Origin: an uncultured Prevotellaceae bacterium
GTDB taxonomy: Bacteria; Bacteroidota; Bacteroidia; Bacteroidales; Bacteroidaceae
Length of the DNA: 64,000 nt
NCBI GenBank assembly: GCA_900318885.1
Contig: ONMN01000004.1
Location: 1-64,000 of the forward strand
Direction of reading: 5' to 3'
Positions 6,306 through 15,247 of the stretch are shown one piece after another. The notes under the pieces are model-generated. The model was not told the DNA's origin and searched no databases. It was given only the letters and a program-made list of their open reading frames with translations. Every line of letters starts with the position of its first letter. The stretch's first letter is position 1. A program made the translations under genes and the position numbers.

Positions 6306-8156
6306 ACTCTTTTGCTCGTTGGGATTGTCCGTTGTGACACCGGTCTTAGAGCGGTCGAGGGTGGTCATCGCCTCGCGCTGCACCTGCCAAACGAGGTGAC
6401 GATCCCACTGGTTGAAGCGGGAGAGCACTTCGAGAGGTTTGAGCATGATATTCAACTGCGGCGATTTGAGTATCTGGCGCAGCAGGAAACGTTCGCGGAT
6501 GTCGGTACCACCATTGGAGCCTACCAGTGAGAGGGGCGACGAACCAAGCAGACGGGCATCGAGGCCGAGGGCCATGAATACCACGCTGGAGAGCTCGGCA
6601 GTCTCTTTTTCGTTGGCTGCTACGGCATCCTTCGAGTTGGCTTCTATCTCCACAATCTCAAAGCTCTTATGCTCCTTCTGGTCGTTGCCCGTGAAGGTGA
6701 AGGCCAACAGCGACTGTCCGGCATTGTTGCGATTGGCGAGCCACTGGTTGATCTGCGTATAGAGTTTATCGCGGATTTCAGACTGTTTCTTGGCATCAGA
6801 CTGTGCCTTGGCCTGAATAAACAACTGTTGCATGTAATCGTTATTCAAGTAGATCACGCGCCCGATGACATTGCTGTTACGCTTGCGCGAGAGGCGGTCG
6901 GAGAATATCGTAGTGATATACTCGTAGATGTCGCCACCAAAGATGGAGTACCAGGCTGGAGTCGGGTAATAGGGACGGCCAGCGGTGGGATAGACTGTAG
7001 GTAGTACGAAGCGGGTGGGGCGTTTGTTGACGCTGACATTCTTCAGACGGGCCTCGCGTACCTTATCCTCCAGGTCGGCCAATGGTGACGGCACGTATAG
7101 CGACGGCACAGCATTGACGGGAGCATTATTCTCAGCACCCTGTTCGATGAAGTACTTATCGAGCCAGCGATTTGAGCAATACACGAAGTTGATCTTACCA
7201 TAGTCATCCATGCGCTCCATGCGGGTAGTATGGCATGAGCGGTGGGCGATACCCGTCACCTTGGGTTGCCAAACCTTTGTAGAAACCTCCTTGCCGTCTT
7301 GGTCGAGCTCGTGCTGATTCAGCAGCAACTCAGGGAAGGAAATGCCAAAGAGTTCCTGGTCGAGAACTAAGGAGAGCCACGTCTGGGCGAGGTTGTTACG
7401 GTCTAAGAACTCCTGTACCTGCGGGTCGGTCTTAGTCCATTCTTCGAGGGCCGTTTTCAGTTCGGCAATCTGCTCGTTGATGGACGTTTTGAGCGCGTCG
7501 AAGGTATCAGAGGCGGGGGTAGTCGTAGCACGACCACTTACTGCACCGGCAATGGGCGAACCATTGCCCACTGTGCCTTCGCCTTCATCGTTAGGAGCGC
7601 TCTGCTTCTGCTCCAGATTCAAAAGCTGTGTCTGAAGGTCGATAATTCGACCGCGAAGCCACTGGCCTGCATCTTTGTAGCGGATAAACTTCTGGGTGAT
7701 ATTACCACCGACATATTGGGTAGTGTCGTACATCGGCTGTGGCCCAAGACCGGCGCAGAGGTCGGCATTGAACTTGATACCGGCAGCCGTGTAGGGCAGC
7801 ATGTGGGTAAGGAGTGCCACGAGGTTAGGCAGATTGTTGCCAAAACCCCACTCAATCCATCCCAGGCCCTCAGTGCCTTTACCGTCAGCACCTTGCATCG
7901 ACTCGTTGCCGCTGCTGAAATAGAGCGTCGGTATCTGCTTACGCTGCATCTTACCGTTCTGCTGGGTACCAGCACGCAGTTGTGCGCCGATGAAGTCGGC
8001 CCATGTGATGTCGCCAGGGCCATCCATATTATAATACGAACGGTCGCCAGGCATCAGGACAGAATAGCCTTTGCCGTGCAGTTCGGCAGCCTTACGGATG
8101 AAGTCGCCTGCCTTTACGCGGGTGATGACTTTGGGTGTTTGATTCTTCTTTGCCAT
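6303..8156 (-). CDS. Phage portal protein (617 aa)
   Basis: The portal forms the dodecameric ring at the capsid vertex for DNA entry and exit. Signatures seen are GLGWIEWGFGNNLPN near residues 95-110, then the conserved helix leading to CAGLG. A long coiled stretch lies near 180-250, and a C-terminal LLGSSPLSLVGSNGG followed by RERFLLRQILK. The ATG at 8156 is preferred over a TTG at 8180 because the TTG lies inside the promoter -7 box. It is the first gene of a late operon that continues to the holin gene. It lies 24 kb from the terminase, an unusual separation. Confidence 0.85.
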   Translation of the reverse strand: MAKKNQTPKVITRVKAGDFIRKAAELHGKGYSVLMPGDRSYYNMDGPGDITWADFIGAQLRAGTQQNGKMQRKQIPTLYFSSGNESMQGADGKGTEGLGWIEWGFGNNLPNLVALLTHMLPYTAAGIKFNADLCAGLGPQPMYDTTQYVGGNITQKFIRYKDAGQWLRGRIIDLQTQLLNLEQKQSAPNDEGEGTVGNGSPIAGAVSGRATTTPASDTFDALKTSINEQIAELKTALEEWTKTDPQVQEFLDRNNLAQTWLSLVLDQELFGISFPELLLNQHELDQDGKEVSTKVWQPKVTGIAHRSCHTTRMERMDDYGKINFVYCSNRWLDKYFIEQGAENNAPVNAVPSLYVPSPLADLEDKVREARLKNVSVNKRPTRFVLPTVYPTAGRPYYPTPAWYSIFGGDIYEYITTIFSDRLSRKRNSNVIGRVIYLNNDYMQQLFIQAKAQSDAKKQSEIRDKLYTQINQWLANRNNAGQSLLAFTFTGNDQKEHKSFEIVEIEANSKDAVAANEKETAELSSVVFMALGLDARLLGSSPLSLVGSNGGTDIRERFLLRQILKSPQLNIMLKPLEVLSRFNQWDRHLVWQVQREAMTTLDRSKTGVTTDNPNEQKS

Positions 8157-8177
8157 AATAACAGCTTTTATTTTTGG

Positions 8178-8214
8178 CAAAGTTAGTCAAAAGGGATTTT
8201 GAGGTCGTGACAAA
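8178..8214 (-). promoter_or_regulatory. Late-class promoter of the portal operon
   Basis: TTTGTCACG on the minus strand with TAACTTTG exactly 25 nt after TTTG. The -7 box lies 22 nt before the portal ATG. Confidence 0.8.
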
Positions 8215-8226
8215 GTGGTTTGGAAG

Positions 8227-8245
8227 GTTGCTATGGCATAGCAAC
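8227..8245. repeat. GTTGC hairpin repeat, copy 3
   Basis: GTTGCTATGGCATAGCAAC. A G-C pair of copies 1 and 4 is replaced by A-T on both arms, again keeping the stem. It lies just after the stop of the 355-residue gene. Confidence 0.8.
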
Positions 8246-8249
8246 ATAC

Positions 8250-9317
8250 TTAACCTTTTTTGCGGGACTTCAATTTGGCGTTGAGCTTTTCAGTCTCTTC
8301 ATTGCGGCGGGTGATATCTTCGAGCTGCTGAAGGATGGTGGTGTAGGGCTCGCGGTCGATGTCGGAAGCCGTCGCATGGAGATACTTTTCGAGGGTGGCC
8401 GTCGTGCGGGTGTAAAGTTCGAGGGGGTTGACACGCTTTTTCTTCTTATCCTTGGCCACGGGCTGCATCTTAAACACCTTCGGGTAGGTCTTGGCGAGGT
8501 AGTGCATCATACCCTGCCACCAAAGCGTGACTATCTGCCAGTCGCGGTCGGGGAAGTTGCGGAAGTACTGTGCATTGTCGCTATGCTGGTTGGACTGGTA
8601 GCGGAAATCACGCTTGGTATTACCGGTGGTCTCATCGACGAAGGCAATCTTACGGCAGAAAATGGTAGCGAGAAACATCGCCTTGGCGAGATCCACGGCC
8701 TTGTATGCCTTCAGGAGGTCGCGAGGGAGTACCTTTTTGCCCAGCTGCTGCATCTGCAAGAGGTGGTTGGACTGGTTAGAATACATTTCCATGTAGTCCT
8801 GGGCAAAACGAAAACGTTTCCAGGTGAAGCCGTCCATCAATGGTGACGGGCCTTCGAAGGTAACAGAACGAAGGCGATACCTACTACGGCGGGAAATGCG
8901 CTCGAAGGGGAACAGCAGGAGGTTATCTTTCGACTCCGGAGAGAGCCAGTCGAGCATGCCAGGGGTGGTTGCACCATTGACAGGATTCTTTCGCGGCGAG
9001 AGCCAGGAATGGATCTGCCATAGGTAGAGAGCAAAAGGCTCAGACTTAGTTGAAAATTGATAATTGAAAATTGAAAATTTAGGGGTACGGATGCGGACGG
9101 TGTAGTACTGATCTTCGACGGCAGCAATGGGATTGAGACCTTGCACGATTTCGAGGTTGGTGAGGGCAAAGAACACGCCCACCTTCACCTCCAGCATGTC
9201 GAAGGGGTGATACTTATCGGAGCGCATGGCACAGTCCTGTAGCACTTCGGCAATGGCACGGAGTTGGGGGAGCGTGCAGCGGTTCCAACTGGTAGGGAGG
9301 GAGAGATTGATATTCAT
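8250..9317 (-). CDS. Hypothetical phage protein (355 aa)
   Basis: Unrecognised. It has an aromatic-rich, basic central region (residues about 110-200) and a C-terminal Lys/Arg/Glu-rich helix after about 290. Near residues 80-90 it contains the peptide FSIFNYQFS, which is encoded by a copy of the AATTGAA heptad repeat, otherwise found only in gene gaps; the repeat seems to have inserted in frame. The gene lies between the 880-residue tail protein and the portal promoter, with GTTGC hairpins in both flanking gaps. A virion or assembly role is inferred from location. Confidence 0.75.
   Translation of the reverse strand: MNINLSLPTSWNRCTLPQLRAIAEVLQDCAMRSDKYHPFDMLEVKVGVFFALTNLEIVQGLNPIAAVEDQYYTVRIRTPKFSIFNYQFSTKSEPFALYLWQIHSWLSPRKNPVNGATTPGMLDWLSPESKDNLLLFPFERISRRSRYRLRSVTFEGPSPLMDGFTWKRFRFAQDYMEMYSNQSNHLLQMQQLGKKVLPRDLLKAYKAVDLAKAMFLATIFCRKIAFVDETTGNTKRDFRYQSNQHSDNAQYFRNFPDRDWQIVTLWWQGMMHYLAKTYPKVFKMQPVAKDKKKKRVNPLELYTRTTATLEKYLHATASDIDREPYTTILQQLEDITRRNEETEKLNAKLKSRKKG
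9051..9080. repeat. AATTGAA heptad repeat inside a gene
   Basis: The same heptad string as in the gene gaps, here within the coding frame of the 355-residue gene, adding about ten residues without breaking the frame. Confidence 0.7.
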
Positions 9318-9334
9318 AGACTGAGGATTTTAGG

Positions 9335-9353
9335 GTTGCTGTGGCACAGCAAC
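9335..9353. repeat. GTTGC hairpin repeat, copy 4
   Basis: GTTGCTGTGGCACAGCAAC, identical to copy 1. It lies in the gap after the stop of the 880-residue tail protein. Confidence 0.8.
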
Positions 9354-9358
9354 AGACA

Positions 9359-12001
9359 CTACAAGACATAGAACTCTACTTCGAGGTTGTTGAGACCATC
9401 TTTGGCAGAGACGTTATAGGATAGTTTATTGATGAAACCCACGAGGCCGTTGATGCGGAAGCGGCGCGTCCAATGGTTTGGTACGTCGGCCACCTGAGCG
9501 GCAGAGCACTCAATGCGGATGCGGTACTTACGACGCTTCAGAACGAAGTTCATCAGTTCGGACATGAAGGTATCGCAGAGACCACGCGACTTGATTTTCT
9601 TCTCTATCTTTCCCGTAGTAGGATTGACCACATCCGGATTGATGAGCGGTGCATTGGCCCACTCAGGCTGTTTCCACGAACGGATCTTCAGACTGAAACG
9701 TTCGCCATCGCCAATACCTTCGTGTGTACCGTTATAGTCGAACTCATTACCCCACATATCAAGCGAGTCGGAAGCGAGGGCATAGAGACCGGCGACGGTA
9801 CGCCACTTGGAATTGCAACCGAAACCGTCGTAGTTAAAATCGTAGGTCTGAAGGGTAGCGTTGGTACCACCACCACGCATGAGGGCGATAGCCAGTCCCC
9901 AATCCATTTCTTGCAGCGGAGAGTTACCATCCTCGGTATCGCTGGGATCGTAGTTCTCTATCAGTTTCAGTATTTCGTCGGCATAGCACTCCACGAACTC
10001 TGAGCCGATGGACTGGCGTATCTTCTGCTCGATAAACTCATGTTCCATATCTTCATCGATGAAGGCCGCGAGGATGGGCTGCTGCTTCTGCTGCTGATTA
10101 AGCGTCACAGTATTGCCGCTGGAATCGGTATGCGTACCACTGGCCTGCTCGATCTCCACCTGATAGTTGACATCGTTAAAAGTGACAGGCTGGAAGTCGC
10201 TGACGTATTCCTCTACAAAGTCATCGTTAAGCTCAGAGCAATCACCCATTTCCACACCCTTATACTGACCCACCTCGAAGAGTGCCGGTTTCCAATCGCT
10301 GCTGCTGGTAGCATCGCCATTCACCTTGATACGATAGGCATTGCCAGTGGTGAGATCGATGTAGCACGTCTTATCGCGGTCGCCACCATACGCTTTCGGC
10401 GCACGGAAGATCTGCTCGTAAGTCTTAGAGGTATCGGTTGACTTCTGAGGATAGTCGATATAGTCATAGTCCGTATCGTAATCCTTCACGCCATTCTTCA
10501 CGTTGGCACGCTGTTCCTTAGCATCAGATTCAGCCGAGTACTTCATACGGACACCCGTAATCTTCTCGGCCACCTTGTGCATGCTGATGACCTTACCTGG
10601 GAAGTCAATGGGTGCCTCGTTGGAACGGAATACCTCACGAACGAAGTAAGCCGTGACATGACGCTTCTCGTAGTCGTAGTTGAAGCGGATGCCGAAGGAG
10701 TTCCAGAGTGAGTCGAGCACCGTCTGTACCGATTCATCGGGGAAGTTGTCGCTGTTGGCATACATCAGCATGATATCGGCCTTCATCGTCTCACCGGTCT
10801 TGGTACCATTGACGGTGATAGAGGTGACACCATTCTGACCGACAGAGGCGTGACCATCATACGTCTGGTGTCTCCAAGGGTCATAGTAATGGTAATCGCA
10901 ATCGTCGAGCTGCTTACCCTTCACGTCGGATATCTCAAACTGACCACCACAACCGCGAGAGTCGAGCCATTCATTGATCTGCTGCTTGGTAGTGAAAAAA
11001 TTCTCGATGTTGGGATATTTCTTCTCTTCATCGTACTTACAATGGGTGGTGAAGAAACACAGGTGGCGCATGTCCTCAATCTTCAGCAGTTCGGAGTTAT
11101 CCCACGTTACACCGAGATAGTCAAATAGACAGTCGAGGAAGTAGAGCACATAGAAGCAGATGCCAGACTGCTGACGGTCGGCCTCCAGTACCCAATAGGG
11201 CCAGTGGTCGTTTGGGCCTAACTTCTGTGCCTTTGGCGATACAGTAGTAGTGGTTTTACCATCATCATCGATACCATGGTGCGTATAGGCGACACGGGCA
11301 TTGCAATACTTGGCATTGGGGTATGGTTCTGAGACGTTAATATACGACTGAGCCACACGCGGTTTCTTAACCACGTTGCCGTTACCATACGATACCTCTT
11401 CCTTCAAAGCGGCTTTCTCCTTACTATTGACAGTCTCACAGCGTCCAGGGAATGAAAAACCGAGGGCCTGTGGCGTAAATTCAGCCTCACTGGTGCGATT
11501 GGAGGTGATGGAATGATCTTCGTCGGGCTTTTTGCCTGAATATGTAATTTTGATGTTGAAATCGTAATTGACCTGACATTTCACATTACCAATCTTCTCG
11601 CCGATGAGTATCTTATCCTTTACAGGGATGTCGCGACAGTTTAGCTGACCGATGAGATCCTGCATGGAGTGCTCAGAGGCAGAGATATTCATCGTGAGAG
11701 CGTTGTCAATCTCTTCATCCTCAGAAGTCACGAGCGTACCAGAACGGAAGGGTTGGTTATCCACGACGATACGCATCTTCGTATGCTCCAGATTTACGGG
11801 ACGGTCGATATTCGTCGGGTCGTCGATATTACCCAACAGGAAACGATTGCCCTCCATCGGCATTCGACAGGGGTAAGAAAACATTTCGTTGTCGTTAAAC
11901 AACGGATTCTGGTCGTCGATATCTATTGAGAAATCGTCGGGGAGGTTCAGCGGGCGCTGCTTACCATCCTTCAGAGCGGTAATGGCAATGTGGCTGTTCA
12001 T
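9359..12001 (-). CDS. Large tail or baseplate protein (880 aa)
   Basis: Starts MNSHIAITALKDGKQ, an N-terminal signature shared in part with the two fibre genes at 18563 and 22893 (SNxFAITAL). The rest is a long mixed alpha/beta protein with many Asp/Asn/Tyr residues and a Gln-rich patch near 655. The C-terminal 300 residues resemble baseplate hub or tail-tip proteins in composition, but I cannot name a domain. It lies downstream of the 834-residue fibre-like gene and the 220-residue gene. The length and operon place it at the tail tip. Confidence 0.75.
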   Translation of the reverse strand: MNSHIAITALKDGKQRPLNLPDDFSIDIDDQNPLFNDNEMFSYPCRMPMEGNRFLLGNIDDPTNIDRPVNLEHTKMRIVVDNQPFRSGTLVTSEDEEIDNALTMNISASEHSMQDLIGQLNCRDIPVKDKILIGEKIGNVKCQVNYDFNIKITYSGKKPDEDHSITSNRTSEAEFTPQALGFSFPGRCETVNSKEKAALKEEVSYGNGNVVKKPRVAQSYINVSEPYPNAKYCNARVAYTHHGIDDDGKTTTTVSPKAQKLGPNDHWPYWVLEADRQQSGICFYVLYFLDCLFDYLGVTWDNSELLKIEDMRHLCFFTTHCKYDEEKKYPNIENFFTTKQQINEWLDSRGCGGQFEISDVKGKQLDDCDYHYYDPWRHQTYDGHASVGQNGVTSITVNGTKTGETMKADIMLMYANSDNFPDESVQTVLDSLWNSFGIRFNYDYEKRHVTAYFVREVFRSNEAPIDFPGKVISMHKVAEKITGVRMKYSAESDAKEQRANVKNGVKDYDTDYDYIDYPQKSTDTSKTYEQIFRAPKAYGGDRDKTCYIDLTTGNAYRIKVNGDATSSSDWKPALFEVGQYKGVEMGDCSELNDDFVEEYVSDFQPVTFNDVNYQVEIEQASGTHTDSSGNTVTLNQQQKQQPILAAFIDEDMEHEFIEQKIRQSIGSEFVECYADEILKLIENYDPSDTEDGNSPLQEMDWGLAIALMRGGGTNATLQTYDFNYDGFGCNSKWRTVAGLYALASDSLDMWGNEFDYNGTHEGIGDGERFSLKIRSWKQPEWANAPLINPDVVNPTTGKIEKKIKSRGLCDTFMSELMNFVLKRRKYRIRIECSAAQVADVPNHWTRRFRINGLVGFINKLSYNVSAKDGLNNLEVEFYVL

Positions 12002-12003
12002 AT

Positions 12004-12666
12004 TTACTGCTGTTTATAGTACAACTTAGCATTGGCTTGCACGGTGATGCGACGGTTGGTGAAGGAATAGACCATAGCATCGCCGGAAGCGACAATCTCC
12101 ATGTGACCATGGTCATCGAGACGGCCACCATTGACGTAGAGAGTAGCGGCATCGTAGCAGGTGATGTTTCCCTTACCAGAGACAAAGGCGAAGTCGCGGG
12201 CGGTGAGTTTGCCCTGTTCGATAACGGCACGGGCATGGCCTTTGACAATAACATCAGCACGGTCGGCAGCGACATGTACGGAACAGTTGTCATCGACGGT
12301 CACGGGCATATCGCCGAGGACATAGATACGATGACGGCCCGTGATGACCACCGGATTGATGGCCACGCCTTCGGGCTTATCGCCCACGAGTACCATACCA
12401 CCGGAATTGGTGATAGGCGACTCGTTATAATAGACACCGGCACGGATAATATCGGAGCGATAGACGGGATATAATTTCGAGAAGGCCGTGATGACCTGCT
12501 CAGGCACCTCATGGAGCACACCAGCCCAGAAGCGTTGCCAGGCAGCCACCAGTTCGGGGACAGACTTGGCTTCACGGAACATGTTCTGCGACTCCTGACA
12601 GTTATCGCTCTGCGAGAGAATATCTATACACAATTCTTGAAATCGAATGAAATATTGCTTATCCAT
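12004..12666 (-). CDS. Hypothetical tail-operon protein with beta-solenoid-like C-terminus (220 aa)
   Basis: Residues 1-75 are helical. From about 85 the sequence runs in short repeating beta segments rich in Gly, Val and Asp, such as ITGRHRIYVLGDMPVTVDD, which suggests a right-handed beta-helix or solenoid like those in phage spike proteins. It has no signal peptide. The gene starts right after a heptad repeat and ends 2 nt before the start of the 880-residue tail protein, so they are likely translated together and may form a complex. Confidence 0.7.
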   Translation of the reverse strand: MDKQYFIRFQELCIDILSQSDNCQESQNMFREAKSVPELVAAWQRFWAGVLHEVPEQVITAFSKLYPVYRSDIIRAGVYYNESPITNSGGMVLVGDKPEGVAINPVVITGRHRIYVLGDMPVTVDDNCSVHVAADRADVIVKGHARAVIEQGKLTARDFAFVSGKGNITCYDAATLYVNGGRLDDHGHMEIVASGDAMVYSFTNRRITVQANAKLYYKQQ

Positions 12667-12672
12667 TTTGTC

Positions 12673-12706
12673 TAATTGAAAATTGAGAATTGAAAATTGA
12701 AAATTA
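12673..12706. repeat. AATTGAA heptad repeat, copy 2
   Basis: About five heptads fill the 37-nt gap. The final TTA of the repeat (12704-12706) is the TAA stop codon of the 834-residue gene. Confidence 0.75.
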
Positions 12707-15208
12707 GAAGCTCACGATGTTCGGAATCTCCAAGCCGTCGTAGGTAGCGGTGACGATGAAGTTCACCTTGGCACACATAGGCCAGGTAGGAGGCATGTCG
12801 GCATTACGGATGCGGATAGTTCGCGTCATAGGCTGCTCAGGCCAGTGGGCATTGCGCCATCCCTGGTCACTCTGTTTGTCGGCAGCCGTGCGGGTGTCGG
12901 TATCTTCGCCATAGTTGCCGGTATAACGCTCCCACGCCCAATCGGAGTCGGTGAGTTGCGAAGTGATATCGAAGTTGCCACAGAACAGACGAGGATCGAG
13001 ATAGAGGTCAACCTGTCCTGGTATCTGTGCGGAGGTGGTGATGAGTTGGGCATTGGCATCGTAGAAACGAATGGTGAGGTCGGCCACACCATAGAGCATC
13101 TTCCAGACAGATGAGCCAGGATAAGGTTCATCGTTAGTACTGGAATTGGCATTGAGATACCACTTGCAACCGCCATAGGTAATCGTAGGATAGGCGCGAG
13201 AGGTGCGGGTGTACGTGACCGTCGGATCCCATTCGCCCATGAATACCTCATGGATGACTGCACGGGTCAACAGGAACGAGGCAGAGGTGGTATATACCTG
13301 GTCGCCATCCTCGGTATGGATGGTGCGCGAGGCAGCCACTACGAATACGGCACCCAGCTCAGGCACATCGGAGTAACGGAAGTAGAGCGCCGACGGAATA
13401 CCATCGGGATATTGCTGGGCAATGGCAGCGTCCCATGCGGCATCAGCAGCAGAGTTACCAGACTGACGGGTGATGGTCATCTGATAGCCGGACTGAATGA
13501 CCTGACCACTGACATCCTTCAACACGAAGTCAGCACGTATCTGTTCGTCGGAGGCAATGGTACCATCAGGATTAGACAGTACAATCTCCACCTTATCAGA
13601 GAAACGGGTGAGTTGTTCAATGACACCATAGATATAAGCATCTTTTGTAACAAACGACTCACCATTGAACTCCTTGCGGTGGATGGTCTGACCTTCATCA
13701 TCGGTCACAAGCATGGTGAAGCCGGTAAGGTCGCCCCAACCTCCCATAAAGCAATGATCCTCCCATTCCCAAGTGTTGACACCTTGGAAGCGGGCCATGT
13801 AAGTAGTAGTATAGACGAAGAATGCCTGACGCTCCGGATGATTGTTGTCGAACGAGCCAGAGACACTGAGCACGCTCCACTGTTCGGGTGAGGGCGACCA
13901 TACTTCAGGTTCGCCTTCCTCGGTGTCGAACTTACGCATCACAACGGTTACGAGACCGTTCTGATAGATCTTATCACCCTCCATAGGAGAGTAGCGGGCA
14001 TCCTTTGCGATGTAATAGGTTGTATCATCGATGACGCGCTCCACCACGTCGCCTACGGCCTGCACACGGCAGTAGATAGACATGAAACCCGCACGCTGGA
14101 TGTTACCGTGATGGTCGTCGCTGTTGGCTGTAGCATTCTTCGAACCATCCATATTCGACCAGAAACCACGCAGGATATCACCAATGATAAACTCTCCTGG
14201 TTCACCATCGTTCAAGTCGAGCACGAACTGGCAGGTGTGGTTGGCCTGATTGACATCAATAATCTCCTTCACACGGCCCTTACCGGCAGAGTCCCAACGG
14301 GTACCGGAGAGCACTTCAATCTGGTTATACTTGATGGTGGGAACAGATAGCGACTGCGACAGTTCGAGCGAACGGGCGATAATGGTACCATCGGGCAGGA
14401 TGCGGGCACCATCACGCGAACCGATGCCCACCTGGATATCTTTCTCGAAATTGCCGACGGTAACAGCCTTCAGGATGGTAATGGCACCCTGAGCAGTGTC
14501 ATCGTGAGTGCGCGAGAGGTAACGCTGGCCCAACCACTTCGGCGTAACCACGCTATCCTCGGCATCCTCGGCGGTATCATCGCCTGCAACGAACTTCAGC
14601 GTCTTACCACCAAGTACGAGAGTAGTGATAGAAGCCCACGATGCGGTCAGTTTCTCAAAGACAGCCTCGGAGATTGTTTTGAGGAACTTCACCATATTGG
14701 TAGTGGCGTTGTACTCCCACCAGGTGCCTTCACCTCCGGAGGCAATGGCTTCGTCGGAAGCCAGCGAACCATTGTTGAACTGTTGTTCCCATGTGCGGTC
14801 TCTGAGTACACCACCATCTGATGAAGCAGAGATAATACCCTGCGTATAGATGTAATAGAAATCAGCGGGGCCTACCTGTGTGCCTTCTTCGTTCTGTCCG
14901 TAAAGGTCGATTTCCTGTGGCGAGAATACCACCTGAGCCTGAGCATCGGCAGCCGTGCTCTTTGGAATGGCGATATAAACCCAGCGCTTGTTATTGTCGT
15001 GGAACACCGTCGGCGAGGCAATGAGCGGCCAACGGCGGTAGTTGTGGGCATTATCATACTCCAAGCCAGTGATACCCTTCATGTAGCACATCACCATGGA
15101 ACCGCTGGCGCAGTTGGCATGGATGTAGTTACGATCACCGGCAGCGTTGAGCTGGATGAAAAGGGCGCTGGGCGACACCCAATAGTTAGTGGGCTGGGCT
15201 TGGGTCAT
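12704..15208 (-). CDS. Tail fibre or tail-tip protein (834 aa)
   Basis: A Bacteroidetes-phage-type fibre or tail-tip protein by composition: aromatic, Ser/Thr- and Asp-rich, without Cys-rich domains. Segments near 225-310 (WLGQRYLSRTHDD, then GSRDGARILPDGTI) resemble the parts of fibre proteins that describe attachment, and the C-terminal half is built of Ig-like beta segments. No signal peptide. It follows the DUF6712-type gene across a heptad repeat and precedes two further tail genes. Receptor binding or fibre anchoring is inferred. Confidence 0.7.
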   Translation of the reverse strand: MTQAQPTNYWVSPSALFIQLNAAGDRNYIHANCASGSMVMCYMKGITGLEYDNAHNYRRWPLIASPTVFHDNNKRWVYIAIPKSTAADAQAQVVFSPQEIDLYGQNEEGTQVGPADFYYIYTQGIISASSDGGVLRDRTWEQQFNNGSLASDEAIASGGEGTWWEYNATTNMVKFLKTISEAVFEKLTASWASITTLVLGGKTLKFVAGDDTAEDAEDSVVTPKWLGQRYLSRTHDDTAQGAITILKAVTVGNFEKDIQVGIGSRDGARILPDGTIIARSLELSQSLSVPTIKYNQIEVLSGTRWDSAGKGRVKEIIDVNQANHTCQFVLDLNDGEPGEFIIGDILRGFWSNMDGSKNATANSDDHHGNIQRAGFMSIYCRVQAVGDVVERVIDDTTYYIAKDARYSPMEGDKIYQNGLVTVVMRKFDTEEGEPEVWSPSPEQWSVLSVSGSFDNNHPERQAFFVYTTTYMARFQGVNTWEWEDHCFMGGWGDLTGFTMLVTDDEGQTIHRKEFNGESFVTKDAYIYGVIEQLTRFSDKVEIVLSNPDGTIASDEQIRADFVLKDVSGQVIQSGYQMTITRQSGNSAADAAWDAAIAQQYPDGIPSALYFRYSDVPELGAVFVVAASRTIHTEDGDQVYTTSASFLLTRAVIHEVFMGEWDPTVTYTRTSRAYPTITYGGCKWYLNANSSTNDEPYPGSSVWKMLYGVADLTIRFYDANAQLITTSAQIPGQVDLYLDPRLFCGNFDITSQLTDSDWAWERYTGNYGEDTDTRTAADKQSDQGWRNAHWPEQPMTRTIRIRNADMPPTWPMCAKVNFIVTATYDGLEIPNIVSF

Positions 15209-15213
15209 TTTTC

Positions 15214-15247
15214 AAATTGATAATTGAAAATTGAAAATTGAAAATTA
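15214..15247. repeat. AATTGAA heptad repeat, copy 3
   Basis: Fills the gap before the 834-residue gene; its last TTA (15245-15247) is the stop codon of the upstream gene, as in copies 1 and 2. Confidence 0.75.
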
